A stretch of DNA of 50,587 nucleotides from CAKSHC01 sp045594545 (lineage in GTDB: Bacteria; Bacillota; Clostridia; Oscillospirales; UMGS1783): positions 1-50,587 of the forward strand of contig JAZNYQ010000073.1 in assembly GCA_045594545.1 (NCBI GenBank), read 5' to 3'. Made by a program: the position numbers and the translations under genes. Positions 7,479-15,027 of the stretch are shown in pieces. Within the stretch, counting starts at the first letter, position 1. Every line of letters starts with the position of its first letter. A model generated the notes under the pieces. The model was given only the letters and a program-made list of their open reading frames with translations, was not told the origin of the DNA and did no database searches.

Positions 7479-8531
7479 GTGAACGATATTTTTGAAGAGT
7501 ACCTACGCGACGAACCGCAGAAAAAGGAAAAAGGATATGCCTGGCATACCGCCATCGGTCTTCAGGCGGTCGACGGGCTGAATACCAGTGAATATTTGTT
7601 GGAAACGGCAAAAAAAAATATTGACGGAGATATTACCTTTGAACAGGCAAATCATCTGATTCACAGTTATTATAAAGAAAACATAGCACATACCGATACC
7701 GACCGAACCGAGGAAGCCGATAAGGTTTCGGTTCGCATTGCACAGTTGTTATCCGAAAAGTCTTTTGTCTTTTCCCCTGCTCAGTACATCTCCATTCATT
7801 CACAGTTGTTCAGCGGCATTTACAAACACGCCGGCAAAATCAGAGATTATAACATCACTAAAAATGAATGGGTTCTTGACGGGGACACCGTAATGTATGG
7901 GGGCGCCTTAGATCTCAAAGCCACCTTGGAGTATGATTTCTCAACTGAAAAAGCCTTTTCGTACAAAAATCTCTCGATGGATGAAATCATAAGACACTTA
8001 GCCGTATTTGTTTCTCATCTTTGGCAGATCCATATTTTTTCCGAGGGCAACACCAGAACAACCGCCGTTTTCTTTATTAAATATCTTCGCACCTTAGGCT
8101 TTGATGTTACCAATGACATTTTTGCCCAAAACGCATGGTACTTCCGCAACGCTTTGGTGCGTGCCAACTATACCAATCTAAAAAAAGGCATTCACGAAAC
8201 TACTGAGTATTTGGAACTGTTTTTGAGAAATCTCTTGCTCGGCGAAAACCACCCCCTCAAAAATCGCGATATGCACATTAGTGGTTCACTCTCCATCCCA
8301 AAGTGCCAAGACGAAATTACAAATGTCACTTTGGATGTCACTTTGGACGAAATGCAGGTTTTAACCTTACTTAGGCAAGACGGAAAACTGACTCAAAAGA
8401 AAATTGGGGAACAGATCGGCAAATCGGATAGAACCGTTAAACGAATTACCGCATCTCTCGAAGCCAAGAAATATATAGAACGAATAAACGGCAAACGTTT
8501 CGGATATTGGAAAGTAAATATTGACCGGTAG
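7479..8531 (+). CDS. Fic/Doc-family protein with C-terminal winged helix
   Basis: A 350-aa Fic protein. The family usually transfers AMP or another nucleotide part to hydroxyl side chains of target proteins. The Fic core motif reads HIFSEGNTR (H185 to R193), with the catalytic His, Gly-Asn and Arg kept and Pro replaced by Ile after the His. The N-terminal half resembles the Fic_N region, with IHSQLFSGIYKHAGKIRDYNITK as the flap. Residues about 290-350 form a winged-helix DNA-binding domain (LTQKKIGEQIGKSDRTVKRI). The start is GTG 7479 with GAGGTG 5 nt upstream. It is monocistronic, with its own promoter and terminator, and no antitoxin partner lies next to it. Target and regulation are unknown. 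Confidence 0.9.
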   Translation: MNDIFEEYLRDEPQKKEKGYAWHTAIGLQAVDGLNTSEYLLETAKKNIDGDITFEQANHLIHSYYKENIAHTDTDRTEEADKVSVRIAQLLSEKSFVFSPAQYISIHSQLFSGIYKHAGKIRDYNITKNEWVLDGDTVMYGGALDLKATLEYDFSTEKAFSYKNLSMDEIIRHLAVFVSHLWQIHIFSEGNTRTTAVFFIKYLRTLGFDVTNDIFAQNAWYFRNALVRANYTNLKKGIHETTEYLELFLRNLLLGENHPLKNRDMHISGSLSIPKCQDEITNVTLDVTLDEMQVLTLLRQDGKLTQKKIGEQIGKSDRTVKRITASLEAKKYIERINGKRFGYWKVNIDR

Positions 8532-8534
8532 TGC

Positions 8535-8568
8535 AATACCCCCGCCTTAAAAAAGGCGGGGGTATTTT
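8535..8568 (+). terminator. Intrinsic terminator of fic
   Basis: A 14-bp perfect stem, AATACCCCCGCCTT / AAGGCGGGGGTATT (8535-8548, 8553-8566), loop AAAA, then TTTT. It may also stop the converging minus-strand gene, though the T-run there is poor. Confidence 0.9.
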
Positions 8569-8575
8569 CATGATC

Positions 8576-9742
8576 TTATATGCCTAATATTTTAAGGATA
8601 TCTAATAATTCATCCCGTGTGGTCTGCAGTTCCCATATTTTGTCGCCCGTGTCCACCAGCAGTTTGTGCTGATTGGTTATGGTAATGGTACAAGACAGTT
8701 TTGGGTTGGCGCTGATACTGCCGAGGTTACCCGCATTAACAGGACCGTGATATTCCTGCGCCGGCTGGGCGGCAATATAATCGGCAAACATAGTAATAAC
8801 CGATTTCTCGATCATCGAAGCCCGACTCATACCGAAATCAACAAACACGGCGTGCGCCTGCTTGATCTCCTGTGCGATACTCAAAGAAAATTCATCGGGG
8901 TCGGTCACCTCCACGGCGGGCTGACTCGCCCCTGCCCCGCTCGATTCCTGCGACAAATGCGCCTCGTACCCCAGCGAGAACAACCAGCTAAACAAACTAA
9001 ACACCAGCACACCGCCCACCAACAACCAAATGCGCAGATTTTGCTTCCTGTTCAGTTTCTCTTCCAGACTCTCTTTCGGCTCGTCCTCTTGGTCATCTTC
9101 AAAATTTTCCTGCAACCGCTCCAGCACACCCGCCTCTACCGATTCGGGCAACATCTCGTACATCGGCTCGGGTACGACCGCCTGTAAAGCCTCATACCTT
9201 TCCAAACAAGCCGAACAACCCTCAACGTGCACCTCAAAATCCATTCGCTCGGCGCGGGACAGTTCGTTATCCAGATAGTAAGGCATCATCTGCCGATATG
9301 TATCACAAGGATCCCCCGACGGCAGTTCGCCTATCAACGCCTCGCGGGCAGACAATAACAATTCAGCCACTTTTTCGCGCGAAATTGCCATTTTTTCGCC
9401 GATTTCCTCATAAGAAAGGTTAAAAATCTGGCGCAAAATGAGCGAAATCTGCTCATTTTCCTGCAATTTCAGCGCATTTCGATACCAATTTGGGCTCTCT
9501 TTTGGCAATTTTGCCACCAAAATACGGAAAAAAGCACGCACAACATCGGCCTCTTTCCCCACATTTCCCAGATGGAGATACCCCTCTGCAAACACATCCT
9601 GCGTACGGCGGATCGCTTCATCTGCATCCATTCCTACCTGCAAAAACACACCATAAACTGCCGACTCATAGCGGGTGATCAGATCCGCATAGGCTTTCAT
9701 GTGCCCCGCGCGGATGCGTTTTACTATATCCAGATCGGTCAA
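8576..9742 (-). CDS. Fused ECF sigma factor / zinc anti-sigma transmembrane protein
   Basis: A 388-aa single polypeptide that joins what are normally two proteins. Residues 1-80 match ECF sigma region 2 (DLDIVKRIRAGHMKAYADLI..., TQDVFAEGYLHL, FFRILVAKL). Residues about 96-137 match region 4 (NLSYEEIGEKMAISREKVAELLLSAREAL as helix-turn-helix). Then follows a ZAS-type anti-sigma domain with H172-x3-C176-x2-C179, one membrane helix (about 238-258) and an outer C-terminal domain of about 125 residues. I choose TTG 9740-9742 as start: it overlaps the dusB stop TGA and has GAGAGGG upstream. The longer open frame lies inside dusB. It is co-transcribed with dusB. The target genes and signal are unknown. 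Confidence 0.85.
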   Translation of the reverse strand: MTDLDIVKRIRAGHMKAYADLITRYESAVYGVFLQVGMDADEAIRRTQDVFAEGYLHLGNVGKEADVVRAFFRILVAKLPKESPNWYRNALKLQENEQISLILRQIFNLSYEEIGEKMAISREKVAELLLSAREALIGELPSGDPCDTYRQMMPYYLDNELSRAERMDFEVHVEGCSACLERYEALQAVVPEPMYEMLPESVEAGVLERLQENFEDDQEDEPKESLEEKLNRKQNLRIWLLVGGVLVFSLFSWLFSLGYEAHLSQESSGAGASQPAVEVTDPDEFSLSIAQEIKQAHAVFVDFGMSRASMIEKSVITMFADYIAAQPAQEYHGPVNAGNLGSISANPKLSCTITITNQHKLLVDTGDKIWELQTTRDELLDILKILGI

Positions 9743-10707
9743 AATACATCCCTCTCTTCGAATTCCTCTGTTATATACGGCTCCAGTAATTCTTCCAACT
9801 GCCGATAAGTCGTCACCCGACACACGGCATCCCGCAAGATCGCCGCATCGGAAAATCCCTTGATATACCAAGCCGAAAACTTACGGCTCTCGCACATTCC
9901 CGTGCGCTCGCCCTTATGTTCACACAACCGCTTGGCATGGAGCAGCGCCGCCGCCAGCCTGCGGTTTGCCGTAATTTCCTCGGGCGTTTCGCCCCGCGCT
10001 AAGGCTTTGAGCCGACGGAAGAGCCAAGGATCGCCCAACGTGGCCCGACCGAGCATCAGCCCCGCCGCGCCCGTATCGGCCGCCGCCACGGCACTGTCCC
10101 AATCGCGAATATCGCCGCTGATGATCACCGGCACCGACACGGCCTGTACCACCGCCTGCGCCACCGTATAGTCGGCCTTGCCGCTATACTGTTGTTTTAC
10201 CGTGCGGGGATGAACGGTCAATTCTTTAGCCCCGCTCTCCTGTAAGATCTTAGCAAATTCAGGTGCGCAAATGGACGTATGATCCCAGCCTGAACGAAAC
10301 TTCACGCTGACGGGAATCTCGGTTGCTTTCGCCACCGCCTCGCACACCCTTCCCGCCAACAGCGGATCTTTCATCAAGGCGCCGCCGTCGCCGTTGCCGA
10401 TGATCTTACCCATGGGACAGCCCATATTGATATTGATCCAATCGGGCGCATACTCGGCACAGACACGGGCGGCATAGGCCATGGTATCGGGATCGTTGCC
10501 GAAGATCTGGATATGGATCGGCCGCTCCTTTTCTGCAAATGCCATGAGCGTATGGGTTTTTTTATCTTTGTAATAGATGCCTCTGGAACTGACCATTTCG
10601 GAATAGGTCACATCCGCCCCGCAATCCCGCACGATCCGGCGGGTGGTAGCATCGGTGATTCCGGCCATGGGCGCCATATGCAGAGGCGGCAAAATAAATT
10701 TCTCCAT
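9739..10707 (-). CDS. dusB: tRNA-dihydrouridine synthase, DusB/NifR3 type
   Basis: A 322-aa FMN-dependent enzyme that reduces uridines in tRNA to dihydrouridine. It opens with PPLHMAPMAGITDATTRRIVRD, carries the catalytic Cys (C97) in NMGCPMGKIIGNGDGGALM, and VHPRTVKQQYSGKADY and GLMLGRATLGDPWLF later. Length and motifs are standard for DusB. Its stop overlaps the TTG start of the sigma/anti-sigma gene, which suggests translational coupling. Its promoter at 10738-10766 sits directly beside the PIG-L terminator. Confidence 0.95.
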   Translation of the reverse strand: MEKFILPPLHMAPMAGITDATTRRIVRDCGADVTYSEMVSSRGIYYKDKKTHTLMAFAEKERPIHIQIFGNDPDTMAYAARVCAEYAPDWININMGCPMGKIIGNGDGGALMKDPLLAGRVCEAVAKATEIPVSVKFRSGWDHTSICAPEFAKILQESGAKELTVHPRTVKQQYSGKADYTVAQAVVQAVSVPVIISGDIRDWDSAVAAADTGAAGLMLGRATLGDPWLFRRLKALARGETPEEITANRRLAAALLHAKRLCEHKGERTGMCESRKFSAWYIKGFSDAAILRDAVCRVTTYRQLEELLEPYITEEFEERDVF

Positions 10708-10737
10708 CTCATGCTCCGTTTTCTTATACTACAAGCC

Positions 10738-10766
10738 ATTGTAGCACAAAAAACAAAAGAAAGCAA
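10738..10766 (-). promoter_or_regulatory. Sigma-A promoter of dusB
   Basis: Minus strand TTGCTT (10761-10766), 17-nt spacer, TACAAT (10738-10743), about 30 nt before the dusB ATG. Confidence 0.7.
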
Positions 10767-10767
10767 T

Positions 10768-10797
10768 AAATAAGACAGGGATAACCCTGTCTTATTT
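10768..10797 (-). terminator. Terminator of the PIG-L gene
   Basis: A 13-bp perfect stem, AAATAAGACAGGG / CCCTGTCTTATTT, with loop ATAA, 2 nt past the stop codon. Confidence 0.8.
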
Positions 10798-10799
10798 GT

Positions 10800-11645
10800 T
10801 CATTCGATCCATAAGGCTTTTTTCAGTTCTTCGGTCAGCGGTGAACCGTACTCGCACAGTTCATAGCCCTCGGCGTAGCGGATCTTGCTGCCTCTCTCCT
10901 GCCCGTATCTGGCAATCAGTTCCTTACGGAAATAGGCGGCTTCCTGCGCATACTGCACGGCATAGCCTCTTGTGGCGGCCATGACTTCCTCGTCGGTCGT
11001 ATCCGCGGTGATGTCCATGCCCTTAAGCCACGCGAAACGCTCGGCGGGATCGGCGGGCACTTCCTCACCAAAGGTGTACGGAAGCCACTCATAGACCTGC
11101 GACACATTCAGATCGGCAATTTTGAGCTTGGTATCGACCTCATCGTCGATATCCAGCACAAAGTCGGCACGGAACGGGGGGTTGCTGAAATGGTCGGCAT
11201 TATACATAATCACCGGCATTTGGCGCATGGCAGGAGCATCGGGGCAGGTATGCGGCACGATCAGAACATAAGATGCGTCCTGCACCAACTGTCCGGCGGC
11301 TCTATGGTCGGTATGGTAATCGTTGGGGCGATGGGTAATGATCAGATCGGGAGCAAAAGCGCGGATATAACGGATGAGCCGATCGCGGGTCTCCAGATCC
11401 GCTGTCAGCGTACAGTCATCAATATCCCACACATCATACGTCACGCCGAGAAGCTTGGCAACCGCCGCCGATTCTTTGGCGCGGGTTGCGGTCGTTTCCT
11501 TGGGCGAGAGAATATGATGACCGCCGCAACCGTTACACATACTTAAAAACCGAACTTCATAGCCCATTTTGACATATTTATGAGCCAGACCGCCGCAACG
11601 GAACTCGTTATCGTCCTGATGGGCGCCAATCATTAAAATCTTCAT
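10800..11645 (-). CDS. PIG-L (LmbE-like) family deacetylase
   Basis: A 281-aa zinc hydrolase. The family removes N-acetyl groups from GlcNAc-containing molecules. The N-terminal metal motif reads AHQDDNEF (PIG-L consensus HPDDxE, here H9, D11, D12) and the later histidines are in THRPNDYHTDHRA. SD: AAAGGTG before ATG 11645. It diverges from an AraC regulator, and a NagB-like deaminase lies just beyond it. The PIG-L and NagB-like control regions share a 16-bp site. PIG-L/NagB-like fusions are known in Bacteroidetes, so a joint deacetylase-deaminase path for an amino sugar is likely; the exact substrate is unknown. Confidence 0.88.
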   Translation of the reverse strand: MKILMIGAHQDDNEFRCGGLAHKYVKMGYEVRFLSMCNGCGGHHILSPKETTATRAKESAAVAKLLGVTYDVWDIDDCTLTADLETRDRLIRYIRAFAPDLIITHRPNDYHTDHRAAGQLVQDASYVLIVPHTCPDAPAMRQMPVIMYNADHFSNPPFRADFVLDIDDEVDTKLKIADLNVSQVYEWLPYTFGEEVPADPAERFAWLKGMDITADTTDEEVMAATRGYAVQYAQEAAYFRKELIARYGQERGSKIRYAEGYELCEYGSPLTEELKKALWIE

Positions 11646-11669
11646 TTTTTCACCTTTCTACAGATAAAC

Positions 11670-11698
11670 TTGACTTTTTCGGTGTTTTATTATATAAA
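11670..11698 (+). promoter_or_regulatory. Promoter of the araC-type gene
   Basis: TTGACT (11670-11675), 17-nt spacer, TATAAA (11693-11698), with the shared 16-bp operator starting 2 nt downstream at 11701. Confidence 0.65.
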
Positions 11699-11700
11699 TT

Positions 11701-11716
11701 TTTTAGTACAATTTTG
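11701..11716 (-). promoter_or_regulatory. Shared operator candidate, copy 1 (PIG-L/araC region)
   Basis: TTTTAGTACAATTTTG on the plus strand. The same 16 bp with one change (TTTTAGCACAATTTTG) lies upstream of the NagB-like gene at 13566-13581, in the same orientation relative to the minus-strand gene it precedes. It overlaps the expected start of the regulator's own transcript, so it may also autoregulate. Confidence 0.6.
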
Positions 11717-11738
11717 CGAAAGCGGAAAGAGGCCGAGC

Positions 11739-12572
11739 ATGAACGATCTGTCCTTATACGAAAAGATTGCGCCGTTAGCCGGAAATTATCCGGTCAAACT
11801 GCATATACAGGATGCGCGCGAGACCATTGATGCCCACTGGCATGAATATCTGGAAATTCTCTTTTTCCGAACGGATGGCTGTACCGTATGGTGCGCCTCT
11901 CAGCGGATCACGCCTCAGCGCGGGGACTGCGTTATCGTCAACTGCAATCAGCTACATTCCATAACCCCTCACACATCGGGAGATTATTACTGCCTGATGA
12001 TCAATCCCTCTTTTTTTGCCGATGTATCGTTCAAAAATATCCTACTCCAAAATCTGATTGTGAAGGATACTCGGATACAGGATTGTTTGGATCGGATCTT
12101 TTGCGAAAAAGAGGAGATGCGGGATGGGTATGATATGGAGATCAAGAGCCTGACCTACCATCTGATTACCTACATTTTACGCCATCACAAAACCGAGCAA
12201 CTATCCGAACATGAGGCGCTGGGACGAAAACACAAGACCCACATTATCGGTGAGGTATTACAGTACATATCCCAGAATTATCACAATCCCTTATCCACGG
12301 CAGGATTGGCCGAGCAATTCCACCTGAATGAATATTACTTTTGCAATCTGTTCAAGAGCCAGACAGGACAGTCCCCCATCCACTACATCAACCGTTATCG
12401 CATTGATAAGGCGATGGTACTGCTCAAGAACTCCAGCCGTAACATTACCGAGATTGCGTCCAGCGTTGGGTTTGAAAACCCGAACTACTTTTCAAGAACC
12501 TTCCGTCAATACACGGGCACCACGCCCAGAGCCTATAAAAAGTCCGGCGACTCAGTTACACTCAGCGACTAA
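11739..12572 (+). CDS. AraC-family transcriptional regulator with cupin sensor
   Basis: A 277-aa regulator. The N-terminal cupin-like sensor (residues about 15-100, with HWHEYLEILFF) is followed by two helix-turn-helix units: LSTAGLAEQFHLNEYYFCNLFKSQTGQSP and NITEIASSVGFENPNYFSRTFRQYTGTTPRAYKK, the classic AraC C-terminus. I place the start at ATG 11739 (MNDLSLYEK) behind GAAAGAGG; the longer frame overlaps the promoter. It diverges from PIG-L and its last 21 bp overlap the convergent NagB-like gene. It probably controls both neighbours in response to an amino-sugar ligand. Confidence 0.9.
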   Translation: MNDLSLYEKIAPLAGNYPVKLHIQDARETIDAHWHEYLEILFFRTDGCTVWCASQRITPQRGDCVIVNCNQLHSITPHTSGDYYCLMINPSFFADVSFKNILLQNLIVKDTRIQDCLDRIFCEKEEMRDGYDMEIKSLTYHLITYILRHHKTEQLSEHEALGRKHKTHIIGEVLQYISQNYHNPLSTAGLAEQFHLNEYYFCNLFKSQTGQSPIHYINRYRIDKAMVLLKNSSRNITEIASSVGFENPNYFSRTFRQYTGTTPRAYKKSGDSVTLSD

Positions 12573-13490
12573 CGGACCGGCCAATTCTTTCAGATAGAAG
12601 AGTTTGCCGGGGAGGGTGGGCATATAAGTAGAGGTAATATTCATATCGGGACCGTAGTGAAGCGTAGTCAGGAAGCTCATACCCTGCCAGCCCATGCCGC
12701 GACCCAATGAACCGTCGGCACCGCCAATAATATAGTCAGCCTGCAGGAACAGACCGGGGCCCACCGTATTGGCACGGCAAGGAACCAGCGTGGTTCTGCT
12801 CTTAAAACTGGTAATGGCATTCTGCTCAATGGTGAGCGGATGCAACTGAGCGGCAATGCGGTAATTCTGCGCTTTCCATTCGGCTTCCGAAGCAAATTCG
12901 GCGGCAAAATGAGGCTCCCAGAACGCGATATGACACATTCTGCCGATCCCGAATACCAGCACGAGTTTTGCGCCTTCTGCTTTCAGTGCGGCGATCTTTT
13001 CCGGATAGGTAGGCAGGTTGTCCTTTGTTGCAAAATTTCTCTGATTGGCAGGGACAGTCAGCTCACCGAGTTTATCAAAGAAAGCCTGTTTCATGCTATA
13101 TTCAAAAGAAGCGGGATTATCGGATGAGAGGGTATTGCCCTGTGCATCCGACCACTCGTCCATATTGAAGGTATAGACATGCTTGCAATCGACCTGCCAC
13201 TGGGTCAGAAAATAGACGGCCCACTTATACATACCCATCGGACCTACGGGCAGGATCATGGCCAGTTTCCGGCCGTCATCTTTTGCTTTTTTGATCTGGA
13301 GCGCAATTTCGTGACCCATATAGGTATCAAAATCGTTGATATTTTCGCAGGCCACGGGGGTGAAATCCTTATGCCAAAATTCTTCTCTTGCGACGCCTTT
13401 TTCGCAACACTCGTCAATTTTCTTCATGTCCCAACCTGCGGGGTAGAAATTCTCAAGCAGGGAACCCTGTACGGTAGATAAAAAATCCAT
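12552..13490 (-). CDS. Glucosamine-6-phosphate deaminase-like protein (NagB/RpiA fold)
   Basis: A 312-aa protein of the NagB-like isomerase/deaminase fold. The FNMDEWSD segment corresponds to NMDEY of NagB, and LVFGIGRMCHIAFWEPH to the GIGxDGHIAFNEP loop, but with Asp-Gly replaced by Arg-Met-Cys. It is longer than classical NagB (about 240-270 aa), so it is a distant relative and its exact sugar is uncertain. Start ATG 13490 (MDFLSTVQG) has AGGAG 8 nt upstream. It overlaps the AraC 3' end tail to tail. A TATAAT at 13520-13525 without a good -35 box suggests activator dependence; the shared operator is centred about 60 bp upstream of the start. Confidence 0.8.
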   Translation of the reverse strand: MDFLSTVQGSLLENFYPAGWDMKKIDECCEKGVAREEFWHKDFTPVACENINDFDTYMGHEIALQIKKAKDDGRKLAMILPVGPMGMYKWAVYFLTQWQVDCKHVYTFNMDEWSDAQGNTLSSDNPASFEYSMKQAFFDKLGELTVPANQRNFATKDNLPTYPEKIAALKAEGAKLVLVFGIGRMCHIAFWEPHFAAEFASEAEWKAQNYRIAAQLHPLTIEQNAITSFKSRTTLVPCRANTVGPGLFLQADYIIGGADGSLGRGMGWQGMSFLTTLHYGPDMNITSTYMPTLPGKLFYLKELAGPLVAECN

Positions 13491-13565
13491 GATGATCACT
13501 CCTTTTCTTTTATACAAATATTATACAAAGGATCAACAAGCTAAATCTATACGATATTTAAGGAG

Positions 13566-13581
13566 TTTTAGCACAATTTTG
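13566..13581 (-). promoter_or_regulatory. Shared operator candidate, copy 2 (NagB-like gene)
   Basis: TTTTAGCACAATTTTG, matching the site at 11701-11716 in 15 of 16 bases. It lies about 40 bp upstream of the NagB-like -10 box (13520-13525), near -60 from the expected start, a usual place for an AraC activator. Confidence 0.6.
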
Positions 13582-13585
13582 AGTT

Positions 13586-13619
13586 AATTAAAAAGAGACG
13601 CTCGCGATATGAGCGTCTC
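13586..13619 (-). terminator. Terminator of the 69-aa protein gene
   Basis: The 9-bp stem GAGACGCTC / GAGCGTCTC (13595-13603, 13611-13619) runs into TTTTTAATT on the minus strand. The stop codon of the gene overlaps the first arm. Confidence 0.85.
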
Positions 13620-13827
13620 ATTTTCTTTTTTTACGACTCCACAGCAATCCGCCGCGCTTAGGGGGTTGGATCTTTTCTCCGATGATCCGACCTGCCTCCT
13701 TGAGCAGTTGTTCCTGGTCGATACCCTTACGGGAGGCGGAGACCCGCACAAAGACAATAGCCTGTTCGATCCATTCACTATCCTGCGGTTGTACTACGAT
13801 TACCTGCCGACTCAATCCCTTAATCAT
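13618..13827 (-). CDS. Small conserved-looking protein, unknown function (69 aa)
   Basis: A 69-aa protein that starts MIKGLSRQVIVVQPQDSEWIEQAIVFVRV, with a predicted beta-strand then amphipathic helices (GIDQEQLLKEAGRIIGEKI) and a basic tail (KRGGLLWSRKKRK). AGGAG lies 9 nt before the ATG and a strong terminator overlaps the stop, so it is a real gene unit. I recall similar short proteins in Oscillospiraceae, but can name no function. The basic tail could bind nucleic acid or membrane. It diverges from ddl. No clear -35 box is visible upstream; TATAAT occurs on the minus strand near 13917-13922. Confidence 0.7.
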   Translation of the reverse strand: MIKGLSRQVIVVQPQDSEWIEQAIVFVRVSASRKGIDQEQLLKEAGRIIGEKIQPPKRGGLLWSRKKRK

Positions 13828-13910
13828 ATTCCCTGCTCCTTTTATGTGTCTGTATGAGCATTGTTACCGCTTTTTTTGTTTTTTATTCGGTGGTTTTCTA
13901 TCTTTTGTGG

Positions 13911-13939
13911 TTGCATTATACGGCGTTTTGGGCTATACT
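13911..13939 (+). promoter_or_regulatory. Sigma-A promoter of ddl-murI-argS operon
   Basis: TTGCAT (13911-13916), 17-nt spacer, TATACT (13934-13939), about 40 nt before the ddl start. Confidence 0.7.
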
Positions 13940-13979
13940 ATTATAATGAAGTTAAGTATAGTTTATGGAGGATCATGCC

Positions 13980-15026
13980 ATGAGAAAGGTTCTTGTGATC
14001 TTTGGCGGAGTATCGCCCGAACATGAAGTATCCCGCCGTTCTGCTGCGGCGGTTCTTGAACATATTGACCGAGAGAAAAATCAAGTGCATACGGTAGGTA
14101 TTACCAAGGATGGCCGCTGGTTATACACCACCGCATCTCCTAAAGATATTGCCGAGGGTAGTTGGGAGAATCAGCCCAACCGTCCCGCTCTTTTATCCTG
14201 CGACCGTGCTCAGCGCGGGCTGATGATTCTGGAGCAAGGCAAGACCATGCTTATCCCTCTTGATGTTGTGATGCCCATGCTGCACGGCGAGAACGGCGAA
14301 GACGGCCGTTTACAGGGCTTATTGGAGTTGGCAGACATTCCGTTTGTCGGCCCCGGTATGCGAGCCAGCGCCAACGGCATGGATAAGGCAACAACCAAGA
14401 TCGTACTGGCCAGTGCAGGAATCCGTCAGGCCGATTATCTGATCTTCCGCAACGGCACCGATATGGAGCGGATGGTGTCTCAGGTAGAGAGCAAGTTTGT
14501 ATATCCTGTATTTGTTAAGCCGTCCTCAACCGGCTCGTCTTGCGGCGTATCGAAAGCCCGCAACAAAACGGAGCTGATCACGGCCATCAATGAGGCGTTT
14601 CGTTTTGACAACAAGATTTTAGTGGAAGAATTTATCGCAGGGCGCGAGATTGAGGTTGCGGTATTCGGTGACCGTCAGGGCACTTACGCATCGGTATGCG
14701 GAGAGATTGATCCGGGTGCCGATTTCTACGATTACAACGCCAAGTACATTGATGATACCTCCACCTGCCATATTCCCGCCGATCTGCCCGAAGCGACGGC
14801 ACAGGGTATTCGCCGCACGGCCATTGAGGCCTTTGAAACCTTGGAGTGCAAGGGACAATCCCGTGTCGATTTCTTTGCCTTGGAAGACGGCAGTTTTGTA
14901 CTCAACGAGATCAACACGTTACCCGGATTTACCAGCATCAGCATGTATCCGAAGCTGATGATGTATTCACAAAATCTCACCTATGCCCAGCTGATCGAGA
15001 AGATGCTGGCGGGTGCGGAGGACTGA
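13980..15026 (+). CDS. ddl: D-alanine--D-alanine ligase
   Basis: A 348-aa ATP-grasp ligase that joins two D-alanines for peptidoglycan precursors. Seen: VIFGGVSPEHEVSRRSA at the N-terminus, HGENGEDGRLQGLLELADIPFVGPG, the ATP-grasp core YPVFVKPSSTGSSCGVSKA, and the metal/active-site end VLNEINTLPGFTSISMYPKLM. The start is ATG 13980 (MRKVLVIFGG) with TGGAGG 8 nt upstream, not the in-frame ATG 5 codons earlier. murI starts 1 nt after its stop, so D-Ala-D-Ala and D-Glu supply are transcribed together. The ligand loop was not analysed for D-Lac specificity. Confidence 0.96.
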   Translation: MRKVLVIFGGVSPEHEVSRRSAAAVLEHIDREKNQVHTVGITKDGRWLYTTASPKDIAEGSWENQPNRPALLSCDRAQRGLMILEQGKTMLIPLDVVMPMLHGENGEDGRLQGLLELADIPFVGPGMRASANGMDKATTKIVLASAGIRQADYLIFRNGTDMERMVSQVESKFVYPVFVKPSSTGSSCGVSKARNKTELITAINEAFRFDNKILVEEFIAGREIEVAVFGDRQGTYASVCGEIDPGADFYDYNAKYIDDTSTCHIPADLPEATAQGIRRTAIEAFETLECKGQSRVDFFALEDGSFVLNEINTLPGFTSISMYPKLMMYSQNLTYAQLIEKMLAGAED

Positions 15027-15027
15027 T

